NCBI GenBank assembly: GCA_045597125.1
Contig: JAZODR010000001.1
Coordinates: 1-45,174 of the forward strand
Direction of reading: 5' to 3'
Source: RGIG5579 sp045597125
GTDB lineage: Bacteria; Bacillota; Clostridia; Oscillospirales; SIG627
Length of the DNA stretch: 45,174 nt
Shown here: positions 16,175 through 24,993 of the stretch, piece by piece
Position numbering within the stretch: position 1 is the stretch's first letter
How the letters are laid out: every line of letters begins with the position of its first letter
Position numbers and translations under genes: made by a program
The notes under the pieces: generated by a model
Databases searched by the model: none
What the model saw: the letters and a program-made list of their open reading frames with translations, nothing else
What the model was told of the DNA's origin: nothing

Positions 16175-16944
16175 TGTTTTCCTCCGGAAATGAAACGGGT
16201 TCCCACCTTTTTGCCGTCAATAATATCATAGAGAATACAGGGATCAGCGCCGTTTGCAATAATCATATCACAGCCGGCATCAACAGAAATTTTTGCCGCG
16301 GAAAGCTTCGTTGCCATACCCCCCGTGCCCATAGAAGAACCCTTTGCGCCACCAAGGGATAGAATCTTTTCGTCAATCTGGCAAACCTCCTGAATGAGCT
16401 TTGCATCAACATTGCTGCGAGGGTCAGCGGTATAAAGTCCGTCAATATCCGACAAAAGCACCAAAAGCTCTGCGCCCACGGATTCGGCAACAATAGCGGC
16501 AAGAGTATCGTTATCACCGATACCAAGTTCTTCCGTGGCAACGGTATCATTTTCATTAATAATGGGAAGCACGTTCAACTCCAAAAGACGCGCCATGGTA
16601 TTGCGAAAATGGTTATGACTCTCCTCGTTGCGCACGTCATAACCGGTCAAAAGAATCTGGGCAACGGTATGATTATATTCGGAGAAAAGCTTATCGTAAG
16701 TGTACATCAATTCACACTGACCTACGGCTGCCGCCGCCTGCTTGGTAGGGATATCCTCGGGGCGTTGCTTCAAATTCAGTTTACCCACGCCCATACCGAT
16801 AGCACCGGACGAAACAAGGATTACCTCGTGACCCGAATTTTTCAAGTCACTGAGCACCTTACACATTTCCTCCACTCGGCGGATATTCAATCTGCCGGTG
16901 GAATGGGCAAGGGTGGATGTACCTACCTTCACAACAATTCTCAT
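16171..16944 (-). CDS. proB: Glutamate 5-kinase, short form without PUA domain
   Basis: A 257-residue amino-acid kinase that phosphorylates glutamate with ATP, first step of proline synthesis. It starts VVKVGTSTL and has the SSGAIGMG, NENDTV and SSMGTGGMATK motifs. E. coli ProB carries a C-terminal PUA domain of about 90 residues; this protein ends right after the kinase domain, a known short form. It follows a DUF6472 gene by 15 bases and shares its promoter. Confidence 0.95.
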   Translation of the reverse strand: MRIVVKVGTSTLAHSTGRLNIRRVEEMCKVLSDLKNSGHEVILVSSGAIGMGVGKLNLKQRPEDIPTKQAAAAVGQCELMYTYDKLFSEYNHTVAQILLTGYDVRNEESHNHFRNTMARLLELNVLPIINENDTVATEELGIGDNDTLAAIVAESVGAELLVLLSDIDGLYTADPRSNVDAKLIQEVCQIDEKILSLGGAKGSSMGTGGMATKLSAAKISVDAGCDMIIANGADPCILYDIIDGKKVGTRFISGGKQ

Positions 16945-16959
16945 AATATATCTCTCTTT

Positions 16960-17148
16960 CTAATTCTGCTTTTGCACGAGTTTGTATTCATCGTAAAAAC
17001 GGTAATAGGGGCATGAAGAATAGCGGGAAGATGCGAGGCGTTCCATTTCATCCTCGTCCAGATCCAAGGTGCATATCTCGGTTTCCCATTCTTCATCATA
17101 ATCGTAATACAGACAGCTTTCGCAATCGTGTGCGCCTTTTTGATCCAT
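16960..17148 (-). CDS. DUF6472-type small cysteine protein
   Basis: A 62-residue protein with CESCLYYDYDEEWETEIC near the start and SSCPYYRFYDEY near the end; these paired cysteine and tyrosine-rich parts match the DUF6472 family of clostridia. Four cysteines could form a small metal site. The start is the ATG at 17146-17148 with AGGAGG upstream. It heads the proline operon and has the operon promoter. The function is unknown. Confidence 0.8.
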   Translation of the reverse strand: MDQKGAHDCESCLYYDYDEEWETEICTLDLDEDEMERLASSRYSSCPYYRFYDEYKLVQKQN

Positions 17149-17169
17149 GGTCTTCCCTCCTTTGCTTTC

Positions 17170-17198
17170 ATTATAACCAACTCTTGTCCGTCTTGCAA
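17170..17198 (-). promoter_or_regulatory. Promoter of the DUF6472-proBAC operon
   Basis: The minus strand has -35 TTGCAA (17193-17198), 17-bp spacer and -10 TATAAT (17170-17175). Confidence 0.82.
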
Positions 17199-17212
17199 GA
17201 GATTTCAAAAAT

Positions 17213-17237
17213 AAAAAAGCAGCAATGCTGCTTTTTT
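17213..17237. terminator. Terminator of the ABC exporter operon
   Basis: The near-perfect palindrome AAAAAAGCAGC / GCTGCTTTTTT lies just after the ABC gene stop and reads as a terminator leftward. Confidence 0.8.
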
Positions 17238-17240
17238 ATT

Positions 17241-19136
17241 TTAGCTCAGTTCAAAGGCTCCGGTATAGAGCTGATAATATTTTCCCTTTTGCGCGATGAG
17301 ATCATCATGGTCACCGCGCTCAATAATCTCGCCGTTTTCCAGAACCATAATGGCATTGGAATTGCGAACGGTGGAAAGGCGATGGGCAATCACGAATACC
17401 GTTCTTCCTTCCATCAATTTATCCATTCCCTTCTCAATAAGAGCTTCCGTACGGGTATCAATGGAGGAGGTAGCCTCGTCCAGAATCAAAACGGGAGGAT
17501 CGGCTACGGCGGCACGGGCAATATTGAGAAGCTGAACCTGACCTTGTGAAAGATTGGCGCCGTCGCCCGTAATATAGGTATGATAACCGTCGGGAAGATG
17601 GCGAATGAAGGTATCCGCATTGGCAAGTTTTGCAGCTTGAATACACTCTTCGTCGGTGGCATCCAATTTTCCGTAGCGGATATTATCCAAGACGGTTCCG
17701 GAGAACAAATGAGGGTCCTGCAACACCATAGCGAGGCTTCGACGAAGATCGCTCTTGCAAATCTTATTGATATTGATGCCGTCGTATCGAATCTTGCCGT
17801 CGGGCACATCGTAGAATCGGTTGATCAGATTGGTAATGGTAGTCTTTCCTGCGCCGGTGGACCCAACAAAGGCAATCTTCTGACCCGGTTTGGCATAAAG
17901 CGAAACATTCTTTAGAACGGTCTTTTCGGGAACGTAGCCGAAGGTAACACCGTCCAGTTGCACGTCGCCTCGTACCTCGGTATAGGTCACAGTGCCGTCT
18001 GCCTTATGGGGATGGCGCCAAGCCCAAAGACCTGTTCTGCTTTCGCATTCGCAAAGCTCGCCGTTTTCATCGCGCTTTGCATACACCAAGGTTACGTACC
18101 CTTCGTCCTCTTCGGGAGGAGTATCAATGACACGGAAGATTCGCTCCGCACCTGCCAACGCGGTAAGAATGGAATTCATTTGCTGCGAAAGCATACTGAA
18201 AGGACGGGAAAAACTATTGGTATAAGTAAGAAAAGCAATCAGCATACCCGTAGAAAGGGCGGAGGGATTCCCAATGGCAATTGCCGCACCGACTGTAGCA
18301 ACCACGGCATAATTGATATGATTCAGGTTATTCATAATGGGCATCAGAATATTGGCAAAGGTATGGGCACTGGTGGCAGAGCGACAAAGCTCTTCATTGA
18401 GTTTTTCAAAGCCTTCTTTTGCCTGACCTTCATGGCAAAAGACCTTAACGACCTTTTGGCCCTCGATCATTTCCTCAATGTAACCGTTCACCTTGCCCAC
18501 AGACGCTTGCTGACGGATGAAGAAACGGGCACTATTGCCGCCGATGAACTTGGTTGCAAACATCATTACCACAAGGCTGACCATTACTATGAGTGTCAAC
18601 TGCCAAGAAGTAAAGAGCATAACAATAAAATATCCAAATACGGTCAAAAAGCCTGAAACGATATTGGCAACGGAGTTGGAGAGCATCTCTCGCAGGGTAT
18701 CCACATCGTTGGTATAAAGACTCATCAATTCGCCGTGCGTATGGGTATCAAAGAAACGAATCGGAAGAGCCTCCATTGCGCGAAACAAATCTTTGCGTAC
18801 GCGAAGAAGCGCAGAGGTGGAGATGCCCAGCATAATTCTGGCATAGCCCCAAGCGGAAAGAGCGCCTGCGGCATAAACCAAAGCCATACGAATCAGCATC
18901 CACACAAAATTTTGCATCAGCTCTCCGTTTTCGGGATCATCCACCAAGGGCTTGATGCCATCGTCAATAATGGGCTTAAGCAGGGCAGCACCGTAAACCT
19001 GTGCCAAAGCGCTGACCACAACACCAATAAAGAAAAATACAAGCAAAAGTTTATTGTCGGAGAGATAGGAGAAAATGCGCTTTAGCGTTTTAAAAGCATT
19101 CTTCGGCTTTTCCGGGGGTTTTCTGGGTGGAGGCAT
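17241..19136 (-). CDS. ABC exporter subunit (permease-ATPase fusion), consensus catalytic site
   Basis: The 631-residue half-transporter has an N-terminal six-helix membrane domain and a C-terminal ATPase domain. Walker A is GSTGAGKTT, the signature is LSQGQ rather than LSGGQ, and Walker B is VLILDEATSS with a proper catalytic glutamate. A 40-50 residue insert rich in charged residues (from GYVTLVYAK to TEVRGDV) lies between the domains. With the upstream ABC gene, which has Asp at the catalytic position, it forms a heterodimeric multidrug-type exporter. The ATG overlaps the upstream stop (TGATG). Confidence 0.93.
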   Translation of the reverse strand: MPPPRKPPEKPKNAFKTLKRIFSYLSDNKLLLVFFFIGVVVSALAQVYGAALLKPIIDDGIKPLVDDPENGELMQNFVWMLIRMALVYAAGALSAWGYARIMLGISTSALLRVRKDLFRAMEALPIRFFDTHTHGELMSLYTNDVDTLREMLSNSVANIVSGFLTVFGYFIVMLFTSWQLTLIVMVSLVVMMFATKFIGGNSARFFIRQQASVGKVNGYIEEMIEGQKVVKVFCHEGQAKEGFEKLNEELCRSATSAHTFANILMPIMNNLNHINYAVVATVGAAIAIGNPSALSTGMLIAFLTYTNSFSRPFSMLSQQMNSILTALAGAERIFRVIDTPPEEDEGYVTLVYAKRDENGELCECESRTGLWAWRHPHKADGTVTYTEVRGDVQLDGVTFGYVPEKTVLKNVSLYAKPGQKIAFVGSTGAGKTTITNLINRFYDVPDGKIRYDGININKICKSDLRRSLAMVLQDPHLFSGTVLDNIRYGKLDATDEECIQAAKLANADTFIRHLPDGYHTYITGDGANLSQGQVQLLNIARAAVADPPVLILDEATSSIDTRTEALIEKGMDKLMEGRTVFVIAHRLSTVRNSNAIMVLENGEIIERGDHDDLIAQKGKYYQLYTGAFELS

Positions 19137-20866
19137 CAGTCTTTCTCTCCTTTCTGCTGGGAGGTGTAAACCTCCTTGTAAATTTCATTTCTTTGCAAAA
19201 GTTCCTGGTGGGTTCCCACATCGGAAATCCTTCCATCGTCCATAACCACAATGCGATCCGCATCCTGTACAGAGGAAATACGCTGGGCGATAATCAAAGT
19301 GGTAGTATCCTTCAATTCTCTGCGAAAAGCGGCGCGGATCCTTGCATCGGTTGCAGTATCCACTGCACTGGTAGAATCATCCAGAATCACGATCTTCGGC
19401 TTTTTCAAAAGAGCTCTGGCGATACAAAGTCTTTGCTTCTGTCCACCGGAAACATTAACACCGCCTTGACCAAGCTCTGTTTCAAAGCCATCGGGAAAGG
19501 ACATAATAAAGTCGTATGCGTCTGCATTACGACAAGCCATCTCCAATTCCTCCTGAGTGGCATTTTCATTACCCCACAAAAGATTTTCACGAATAGAGCC
19601 GGAAAAGAGTACGTTTTTTTGCAATACCATTGCCGTACTGTCGCGCAGAACTGACAAGGGATATTCCTTAACATTTCGTCCCCCCACAAGAACTTCGCCG
19701 GAAAGAGGATCATACAGACGGGGAATCATTTGAACAAGGGAGGTCTTGGCACTACCCGTTCCGCCGATGATACCAATGGTTTCACCGCTTTGAATGGACA
19801 GATTGATTTCGGTAAGATTGAGCTTTTCGGGATCCTTATGATAAGAGAAATTCACCCCGCGAAACTCAATGGAACCGTCTTTGGGAACAGCATCGGGACA
19901 AGACTTATCATCGGAAATATCGGGAATCTCATCCAACACCTCACAAATACGCCGCATTGCAGCAAGGGAGATGATCATCATCATAAAGAGCATGGAGAGC
20001 ATCATCAGACTGTTCAAGGTCTGCCCGATATAAGTAAGAAAGCTTGCAAGCTGACCCAGCTCGAAGGTGCCGCCAATGATCATTCTTCCGCCCAGCCAAA
20101 GCACTGCCAAAATGCAGGAATACATGGTCAGCTGCATCACGGGACCATTCAGAATGATTACCTTTTCGGCCTTCATTTGAGCTTTGCGAACATCGTCGGC
20201 ACTCACCTCAAATTTATCCATTTCGTGTGGTTCGCGAACAAAGGCTTTCACAATACGAATGGCAATCAGATTTTCCTGTACCGAGGCATTGAGTGCATCA
20301 TATTTTTTCAGCATTGCTTTAAATCTCGGATGAGCAGTAGATGCAATAAAATAAAAAGCAAATCCCAAAATAGGAATTGCGACAAGAAAGATCATCGCAA
20401 GTCTGGGGTTGATACGAATTGCCATAATAACCGCGCCGATAAGCATCATAGGACTGCGAACCGCGCCGCGAATCAGCATCATAAATGCCATTTGTACATG
20501 ATTTACATCCGTAGTCAAACGGGTAATTAGGCTGGAAGTGGAAAAATGATCCACATTACCAAAAGAGAAATCCTGCACCTTAGCAAACAACGCCGAACGA
20601 AGATTTTTGGCAAAGCCCATAGAAGCTTTGGAACCAAACATTCCGCCTAGGGCACCAAAAGCAAGGGATACAAAACTCATTCCCGCCATCAAAAGGCCTC
20701 GGGAAATGACATACGATAAATCTCCTCTTGCAATTCCTTTATCAATGATATCCGCCATAACAAAGGGAATCATAACTTCCATCAAAACCTCGCCGATCAT
20801 AACAACAGGCGTGAGAATGGCAAATATCTTATACTGCTTTACGTAGGCAGCAAGTTTTTTGATCAT
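19136..20866 (-). CDS. ABC exporter subunit with degenerate ATP site
   Basis: A 576-residue half-transporter, first of a pair. After six membrane helices the ATPase domain has Walker A GGTGSAKTS, signature VSGGQKQR and Walker B IVILDDSTSAVD, where Asp replaces the catalytic Glu. This is the pattern of the non-hydrolysing site in heterodimers such as TM287/288 and BmrCD. The substrate is unknown; drugs or peptides are typical. It overlaps the MarR-type regulator stop by four bases (ATGA), so regulator and pump are one transcript. Confidence 0.93.
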   Translation of the reverse strand: MIKKLAAYVKQYKIFAILTPVVMIGEVLMEVMIPFVMADIIDKGIARGDLSYVISRGLLMAGMSFVSLAFGALGGMFGSKASMGFAKNLRSALFAKVQDFSFGNVDHFSTSSLITRLTTDVNHVQMAFMMLIRGAVRSPMMLIGAVIMAIRINPRLAMIFLVAIPILGFAFYFIASTAHPRFKAMLKKYDALNASVQENLIAIRIVKAFVREPHEMDKFEVSADDVRKAQMKAEKVIILNGPVMQLTMYSCILAVLWLGGRMIIGGTFELGQLASFLTYIGQTLNSLMMLSMLFMMMIISLAAMRRICEVLDEIPDISDDKSCPDAVPKDGSIEFRGVNFSYHKDPEKLNLTEINLSIQSGETIGIIGGTGSAKTSLVQMIPRLYDPLSGEVLVGGRNVKEYPLSVLRDSTAMVLQKNVLFSGSIRENLLWGNENATQEELEMACRNADAYDFIMSFPDGFETELGQGGVNVSGGQKQRLCIARALLKKPKIVILDDSTSAVDTATDARIRAAFRRELKDTTTLIIAQRISSVQDADRIVVMDDGRISDVGTHQELLQRNEIYKEVYTSQQKGEKD

Positions 20867-21330
20867 AAGCGACTCCTTTCCACCGAATCCAGATTCTCCA
20901 GCATACGAAGAAGATAACTCCGAAGCACTTCTTTTTCTTCTTTGGCAAAGCCTTTCATCAGTTCCGATTCCAAATTCTGGATATAAGTTTTTAACTCTTT
21001 ATCCAATCTTCTTCCCTTTTCCGTAAGCATAACAAATTTAACTCTGGCATCGGTATCAGAACAGGAACGAACCAAGATCCCGCTTTTTTCCATGTTCTGC
21101 AAAAGCCCGGTAACACTGGAACGACGGATATCAAAATGCTCTTCCAGTTCCTTTTGAAAAACTCCTTTTTCTCCATGACGCGAGATATAGGCAATTACCC
21201 GAAGCTGACTGATGGTAATGCCTTCCTTCTGTAAATTCTCATCACCGAAACGCCGGAAGCGATTGGCAACATTTTGCACCTCTCTGCCGAAGCGAAACTC
21301 TTCAATCGGTGCCTTGTGCTTCATTTTCAT
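20863..21330 (-). CDS. MarR-family transcriptional regulator
   Basis: The 155-residue protein has a winged helix with ITISQLRVIAYIS, the recognition region DIRRSSVTGLLQNMEKSG and a wing DTDARVKFVMLTEKG, all typical of MarR. It most likely represses its own operon, encoding the two ABC subunits, by binding the paired palindromes just upstream. The start is the ATG at 21328-21330 with AGAGAGG upstream; the longer reading would begin inside the operator. Confidence 0.93.
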   Translation of the reverse strand: MKMKHKAPIEEFRFGREVQNVANRFRRFGDENLQKEGITISQLRVIAYISRHGEKGVFQKELEEHFDIRRSSVTGLLQNMEKSGILVRSCSDTDARVKFVMLTEKGRRLDKELKTYIQNLESELMKGFAKEEKEVLRSYLLRMLENLDSVERSRL

Positions 21331-21346
21331 CCATTCCTCTCTGTTT

Positions 21347-21375
21347 GTTAGTCTCCTAACTGTTAGGAACCTAAC
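21347..21375. promoter_or_regulatory. Paired MarR-type operators
   Basis: Two palindromes sit back to back: GTTAGTCTCCTAAC (21347-21360) and GTTAGGAACCTAAC (21362-21375), 15 bp centre to centre. They lie right after the -10 of the marR-ABC promoter, over the expected start site, ideal for repression. Confidence 0.78.
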
Positions 21376-21379
21376 ATTT

Positions 21380-21408
21380 AGTTTACCACCAAAATATTTT
21401 ATTGTCAA
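21380..21408 (-). promoter_or_regulatory. Promoter of the marR-ABC operon
   Basis: The minus strand has -35 TTGACA (21403-21408), 17-bp spacer and -10 TAAACT (21380-21385), immediately before the operators. Confidence 0.8.
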
Positions 21409-21438
21409 GGTAATCCGTATGGATATTTGCTAAAAATC

Positions 21439-21467
21439 TTGTCAGAAAATAAAGAATATGTTAGAAT
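21439..21467 (+). promoter_or_regulatory. Promoter of the Na/Pi cotransporter gene
   Basis: -35 TTGTCA (21439-21444), 17-bp spacer and -10 TAGAAT (21462-21467) lie 20 bp before the ATG. Confidence 0.72.
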
Positions 21468-21486
21468 AAGAGTCAAGGAGGTAAAA

Positions 21487-23229
21487 ATGACGATTTTCGA
21501 CTTTTTAACAATGATCGGCGGATTAAGTTTGTTCCTGTTCGGTATGAATACCATGGGAAATGCGCTGGAGCGCAGAGCCGGCTCTTCTCTGAAGACGATT
21601 CTGGAGAAGATTACGGGAAATGCCTTTCTCGGATTTTTAACGGGTCTTGCAGTAACCGCCGTAATCCAAAGCTCATCGGCAACGACAGTTATGGTAGTAG
21701 GCTTTGTCAACTCGGGACTGATGACCCTGCGACAAGCCATTGGCGTCATTATGGGTGCCAACGTAGGTACGACTGTGACCGCGTGGATCTTATCTCTTTC
21801 CGGACTTTCGGGCGACAATCTGTTCATTCAATTGCTTAAACCTACCTCTTTTACCCCCGTACTTGCCCTGATCGGCACCATCCTTTTTATGTTTGGAAAA
21901 AATACCAAGAAAAAGGATACGGCCATGATCCTTTTGGGCTTTGCTACTTTGATGTTCGGAATGGACACTATGAGCAGTGCCGTAGAGGGACTGAAAAACG
22001 TTCCCGCCTTTACGAATCTGTTCCTTCTGTTTGAAAATCCCTTGTTGGGCGTTCTGACAGGTGCGATCCTCACTGCCATCGTCCAATCCAGCTCCGCTTC
22101 CGTAGGCATTTTACAGGCACTTGCCGCTACGGGTAAAGTTAGCTATGGCTCTGTCATTCCTATTATTATGGGTCAAAACATCGGCACATGCATTACCGCG
22201 ATCCTTTCTGCAGTAGGTGCTACCAAAAATGCACGTCGCGCTGCTTTGGTACATCTCTCCTTTAACGTGCTGGGCACGGGAATTCTGCTTGTTGCTTATT
22301 CCGTTTTTCGTGCGATTTTCACTCCCGCTATTTTAAGCGAAGGCGCAAGCCTTGCAGGAATTGCCGTTTGCCACTCAGCATTTAACGTTCTATGTACCGT
22401 GATTCTCTTCCCCTGTTCACGCCTTTTGGAAAAACTCGCTCTGCACCTGATTCCCGAGGGAGAAAAAGAAGCTGCAGTAGAACTGGACGAAAGACTCCTC
22501 ATTACGCCCGCCATTGCCCTGGACCGTTGCCACGAATTGACTCTTACTATGGCACACAGCGCTTTCAAAGCCCTTGGCGTCGCCCTGGATGCACAAAATG
22601 CATACACATCGGAATTAGAGCAGGCGGTACGTGATACAGAGGAAAAAATCGACCACTACGAAGACATCCTCGGTTCCTATTTGGTAAAACTGAGTATGAA
22701 ACCGCTGACGGAAAAAGAAAACCGACAGGTAGCAAAGCTCTTGAAACTGATTGGCGATTTCGAGAGAATTTCCGACCACGCAGTCAACATTGCGGAAACC
22801 GCGGCAGAAATGAAACATAAGGAAATCAATTTCACTCCCGCTGCAAAAAAAGAAATGGAGGTCATTTCCGCGGCGGTCAGCGAAATTGCCCACCTTACCC
22901 TAAGGGCCTTTGAAGAAGGTGATTCCCATGCCTCCGATGTCATCGAAGCATTGGAAGAAATCATTGATGAATTGAAAGAAGAACTTCGCTCCCGTCACAT
23001 CAAGCGCTTGCAAGCAGGCGAATGCACCATTGTGGCAGGCTTTGTTTGGTCCGATCTTCTAACCAATTTAGAACGTATTTCCGACCACTGCTCCAACGTA
23101 GCCGGCTGTCTTTTGGAAATGGAGAAGAATGAAATGGAGCTCCACGGCGCCCTTCGCAAATTCCGAAGCGACAGCGAAAGCTACCGCAAGAATTTGGTGC
23201 ACTACACGGAAAAATACGCACTCTCATAA
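21487..23229 (+). CDS. Na/Pi cotransporter family protein with PhoU-like C-terminus
   Basis: A 580-residue protein. The N-terminal half has two copies of the Na/Pi cotransporter repeat with the signature QSSSATT and QSSSASVG in membrane helices. The C-terminal part (about 350-560) is all helix with PhoU-like elements such as ERISDHAVNIAE and ERISDHCSNVAG. It likely imports phosphate with sodium, with the tail as a regulator. The start is the ATG at 21487 with AAGGAGG; an earlier in-frame start is upstream of the -10 and unlikely. Confidence 0.92.
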   Translation: MTIFDFLTMIGGLSLFLFGMNTMGNALERRAGSSLKTILEKITGNAFLGFLTGLAVTAVIQSSSATTVMVVGFVNSGLMTLRQAIGVIMGANVGTTVTAWILSLSGLSGDNLFIQLLKPTSFTPVLALIGTILFMFGKNTKKKDTAMILLGFATLMFGMDTMSSAVEGLKNVPAFTNLFLLFENPLLGVLTGAILTAIVQSSSASVGILQALAATGKVSYGSVIPIIMGQNIGTCITAILSAVGATKNARRAALVHLSFNVLGTGILLVAYSVFRAIFTPAILSEGASLAGIAVCHSAFNVLCTVILFPCSRLLEKLALHLIPEGEKEAAVELDERLLITPAIALDRCHELTLTMAHSAFKALGVALDAQNAYTSELEQAVRDTEEKIDHYEDILGSYLVKLSMKPLTEKENRQVAKLLKLIGDFERISDHAVNIAETAAEMKHKEINFTPAAKKEMEVISAAVSEIAHLTLRAFEEGDSHASDVIEALEEIIDELKEELRSRHIKRLQAGECTIVAGFVWSDLLTNLERISDHCSNVAGCLLEMEKNEMELHGALRKFRSDSESYRKNLVHYTEKYALS

Positions 23230-23235
23230 AAAGAG

Positions 23236-23274
23236 AAAAACTGCAGAAAAACTGACTTTTTCTGCAGTTTTTTT
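23236..23274 (+). terminator. Terminator of the Na/Pi cotransporter gene
   Basis: The perfect 16-bp stem AAAAACTGCAGAAAAA / TTTTTCTGCAGTTTTT with loop CTGAC is followed by T. Confidence 0.92.
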
Positions 23275-23351
23275 GTACAAAAGGTCTTTTCTTTTGCTTC
23301 GTTTCGTGTTAAAATATTTTTTGATTATATGATAAATGCAAAGGAGTCACT

Positions 23352-23621
23352 ATGAAAGCAGTTATTACCGTTGTAGGAAAAGATACCGTGGGAATTCTGG
23401 CAAAGGTTTCCGTTCTTTGCGCAGAGCACGGCGCTAACATCATTGATGTTACCCAGACCGTTATGCAAGATATGTTCTGTATGATTATGCTGTGCGAAAC
23501 AGCAGACCTGACCATTCCCTTTTCCGCTTTTGTGGATAAGGCAGAACAGCTCGGCGATGAGAACCATCTGAAGATCCACGTAATGCACGAGGACCTCTTC
23601 AACTCTATGCACAGAATTTAA
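23352..23621 (+). CDS. ACT domain-containing protein (UPF0237 type)
   Basis: An 89-residue single ACT domain: it begins VITVVGKDTVGILAKVS, the ligand-binding loop of the fold. UPF0237 proteins are usually encoded right before a DUF711/UPF0210 protein, as here, and may sense an amino acid; no ligand is shown. AAGGAG precedes the ATG. It is the first gene of a four-gene operon. No confident promoter is seen in the AT-rich gap before it. Confidence 0.92.
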   Translation: MKAVITVVGKDTVGILAKVSVLCAEHGANIIDVTQTVMQDMFCMIMLCETADLTIPFSAFVDKAEQLGDENHLKIHVMHEDLFNSMHRI

Positions 23622-23630
23622 GGAGGCATT

Positions 23631-24992
23631 ATGCTGAATACCAATGACATTCTGGAAACAATTTCCATGATCCAGGATGAAAATCTGGACATCCGAACCG
23701 TTACCATGGGTATTTCTCTGATTGATTGCATTGACCCCGATATCGACAGAGCCTGTGAAAAAGTATATGAAAAAATCTGCACAAGAGCCAAAAATTTGGT
23801 TCCTGTTTGTGAGGAAATTGAAAAAACCTACGGAATTCCCATTATCAACAAAAGAATTTCCGTTACCCCCATCGCCATACTTGCCGCCGCCTGCAAGGGA
23901 CAGAATCCAGTAAAGTTTGCCCATACATTGGAAAAATGCTCCCAAACTTGCGGAGTCAATTTCATCGGTGGCTACAGCGCACTGGTACAAAAGGGCTTTG
24001 CCGCAGGGGATAAAGAACTGATTGCAAGTATCCCGGAAGCACTTGCCACCACTGAGCACGTTTGCGCCTCCGTCAACATTGGTTCCACCAAAGCGGGAAT
24101 CAATATGGATGCGGTACAAATGATGGGAAAAATTGTGCGCGAGGCAGCAGAAAAAACCGCTGACCGTCAGTGCATTGGCGCTGCAAAACTGGTGGTATTC
24201 TGCAATGCTCCTGAAGATAACCCCTTCATGGCAGGCGCATTTCACGGTGTGGGCGAAGCGGATACGGTCATCAACGTAGGTGTTTCCGGTCCCGGTGTGG
24301 TACGCGCCGCTTTGGCAAAGCTTCCCAAAAATGCACCCATTGACCAAGTTGCAGACCTGATTAAGAAGACCGCCTTCAAAATTACCCGTATGGGTCAGCT
24401 GGTAGCCAAAGAGGCTTCCTCCCGTCTTGGGTTCCCCTTCGGCATCGTTGACCTTTCTCTTGCACCCACTCCCGCCATCGGCGATAGCGTTGCCCATATT
24501 TTGGAAGAAATGGGGCTCGAGACCTGTGGCTGTTGCGGTACTACCGCTTGTCTTGCCCTTCTTAACGACGCCGTAAAAAAAGGTGGCGTAATGGCTTCCA
24601 GCCATATCGGCGGACTTTCCGGCGCTTTCATCCCCGTAACCGAGGATGCCGGTATGATTGCTGCCGCTACCGATAAAACCTTGCTTTTGGAAAAATTAGA
24701 AGCAATGACTGCAGTTTGTTCCGTAGGTCTGGATATGATCAACATCCCCGGCGACACTTCTGCCGAAGTAATCTCCGCCATTATTGCAGATGAGGCCGCA
24801 ATCGGTATGGTCAACTCCAAGACCACCGCATGTCGTCTGATTCCCGCTATCGGTAAAAAGGTGGGTGATACCCTTTCCTTCGGCGGACTTTTAGGTGAGG
24901 GGCCCGTAATGGCGGTCAACACCAAATCTCCCGATATTTTCATTCATCGCGGAGGAAGACTGCCTGCTCCCATGCAGAGCTTGAAAAACTAA
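23631..24992 (+). CDS. PFL-family protein (DUF711/UPF0210)
   Basis: The 453-residue protein belongs to the DUF711 family, distantly related to the pyruvate formate-lyase fold. Recognisable parts are the NTNDILETISMI start, NVGVSGPGVVRA, GVVDLSLAPTPAIGDSV-like stretch and CGCCGTTACLALLND (near 300-315). No glycyl-radical motif is seen, so radical chemistry should not be assumed. It follows the ACT gene by nine bases with AAGGAGG and the two are a conserved pair in Firmicutes. The function is unknown. Confidence 0.92.
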   Translation: MLNTNDILETISMIQDENLDIRTVTMGISLIDCIDPDIDRACEKVYEKICTRAKNLVPVCEEIEKTYGIPIINKRISVTPIAILAAACKGQNPVKFAHTLEKCSQTCGVNFIGGYSALVQKGFAAGDKELIASIPEALATTEHVCASVNIGSTKAGINMDAVQMMGKIVREAAEKTADRQCIGAAKLVVFCNAPEDNPFMAGAFHGVGEADTVINVGVSGPGVVRAALAKLPKNAPIDQVADLIKKTAFKITRMGQLVAKEASSRLGFPFGIVDLSLAPTPAIGDSVAHILEEMGLETCGCCGTTACLALLNDAVKKGGVMASSHIGGLSGAFIPVTEDAGMIAAATDKTLLLEKLEAMTAVCSVGLDMINIPGDTSAEVISAIIADEAAIGMVNSKTTACRLIPAIGKKVGDTLSFGGLLGEGPVMAVNTKSPDIFIHRGGRLPAPMQSLKN

Positions 24993-24993
24993 T

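Noticed and set aside
23325..24605. 426-codon open frame antisense to the ACT and DUF711 genes
   Set aside because: It runs across two well-recognised genes and looks like a composition shadow.
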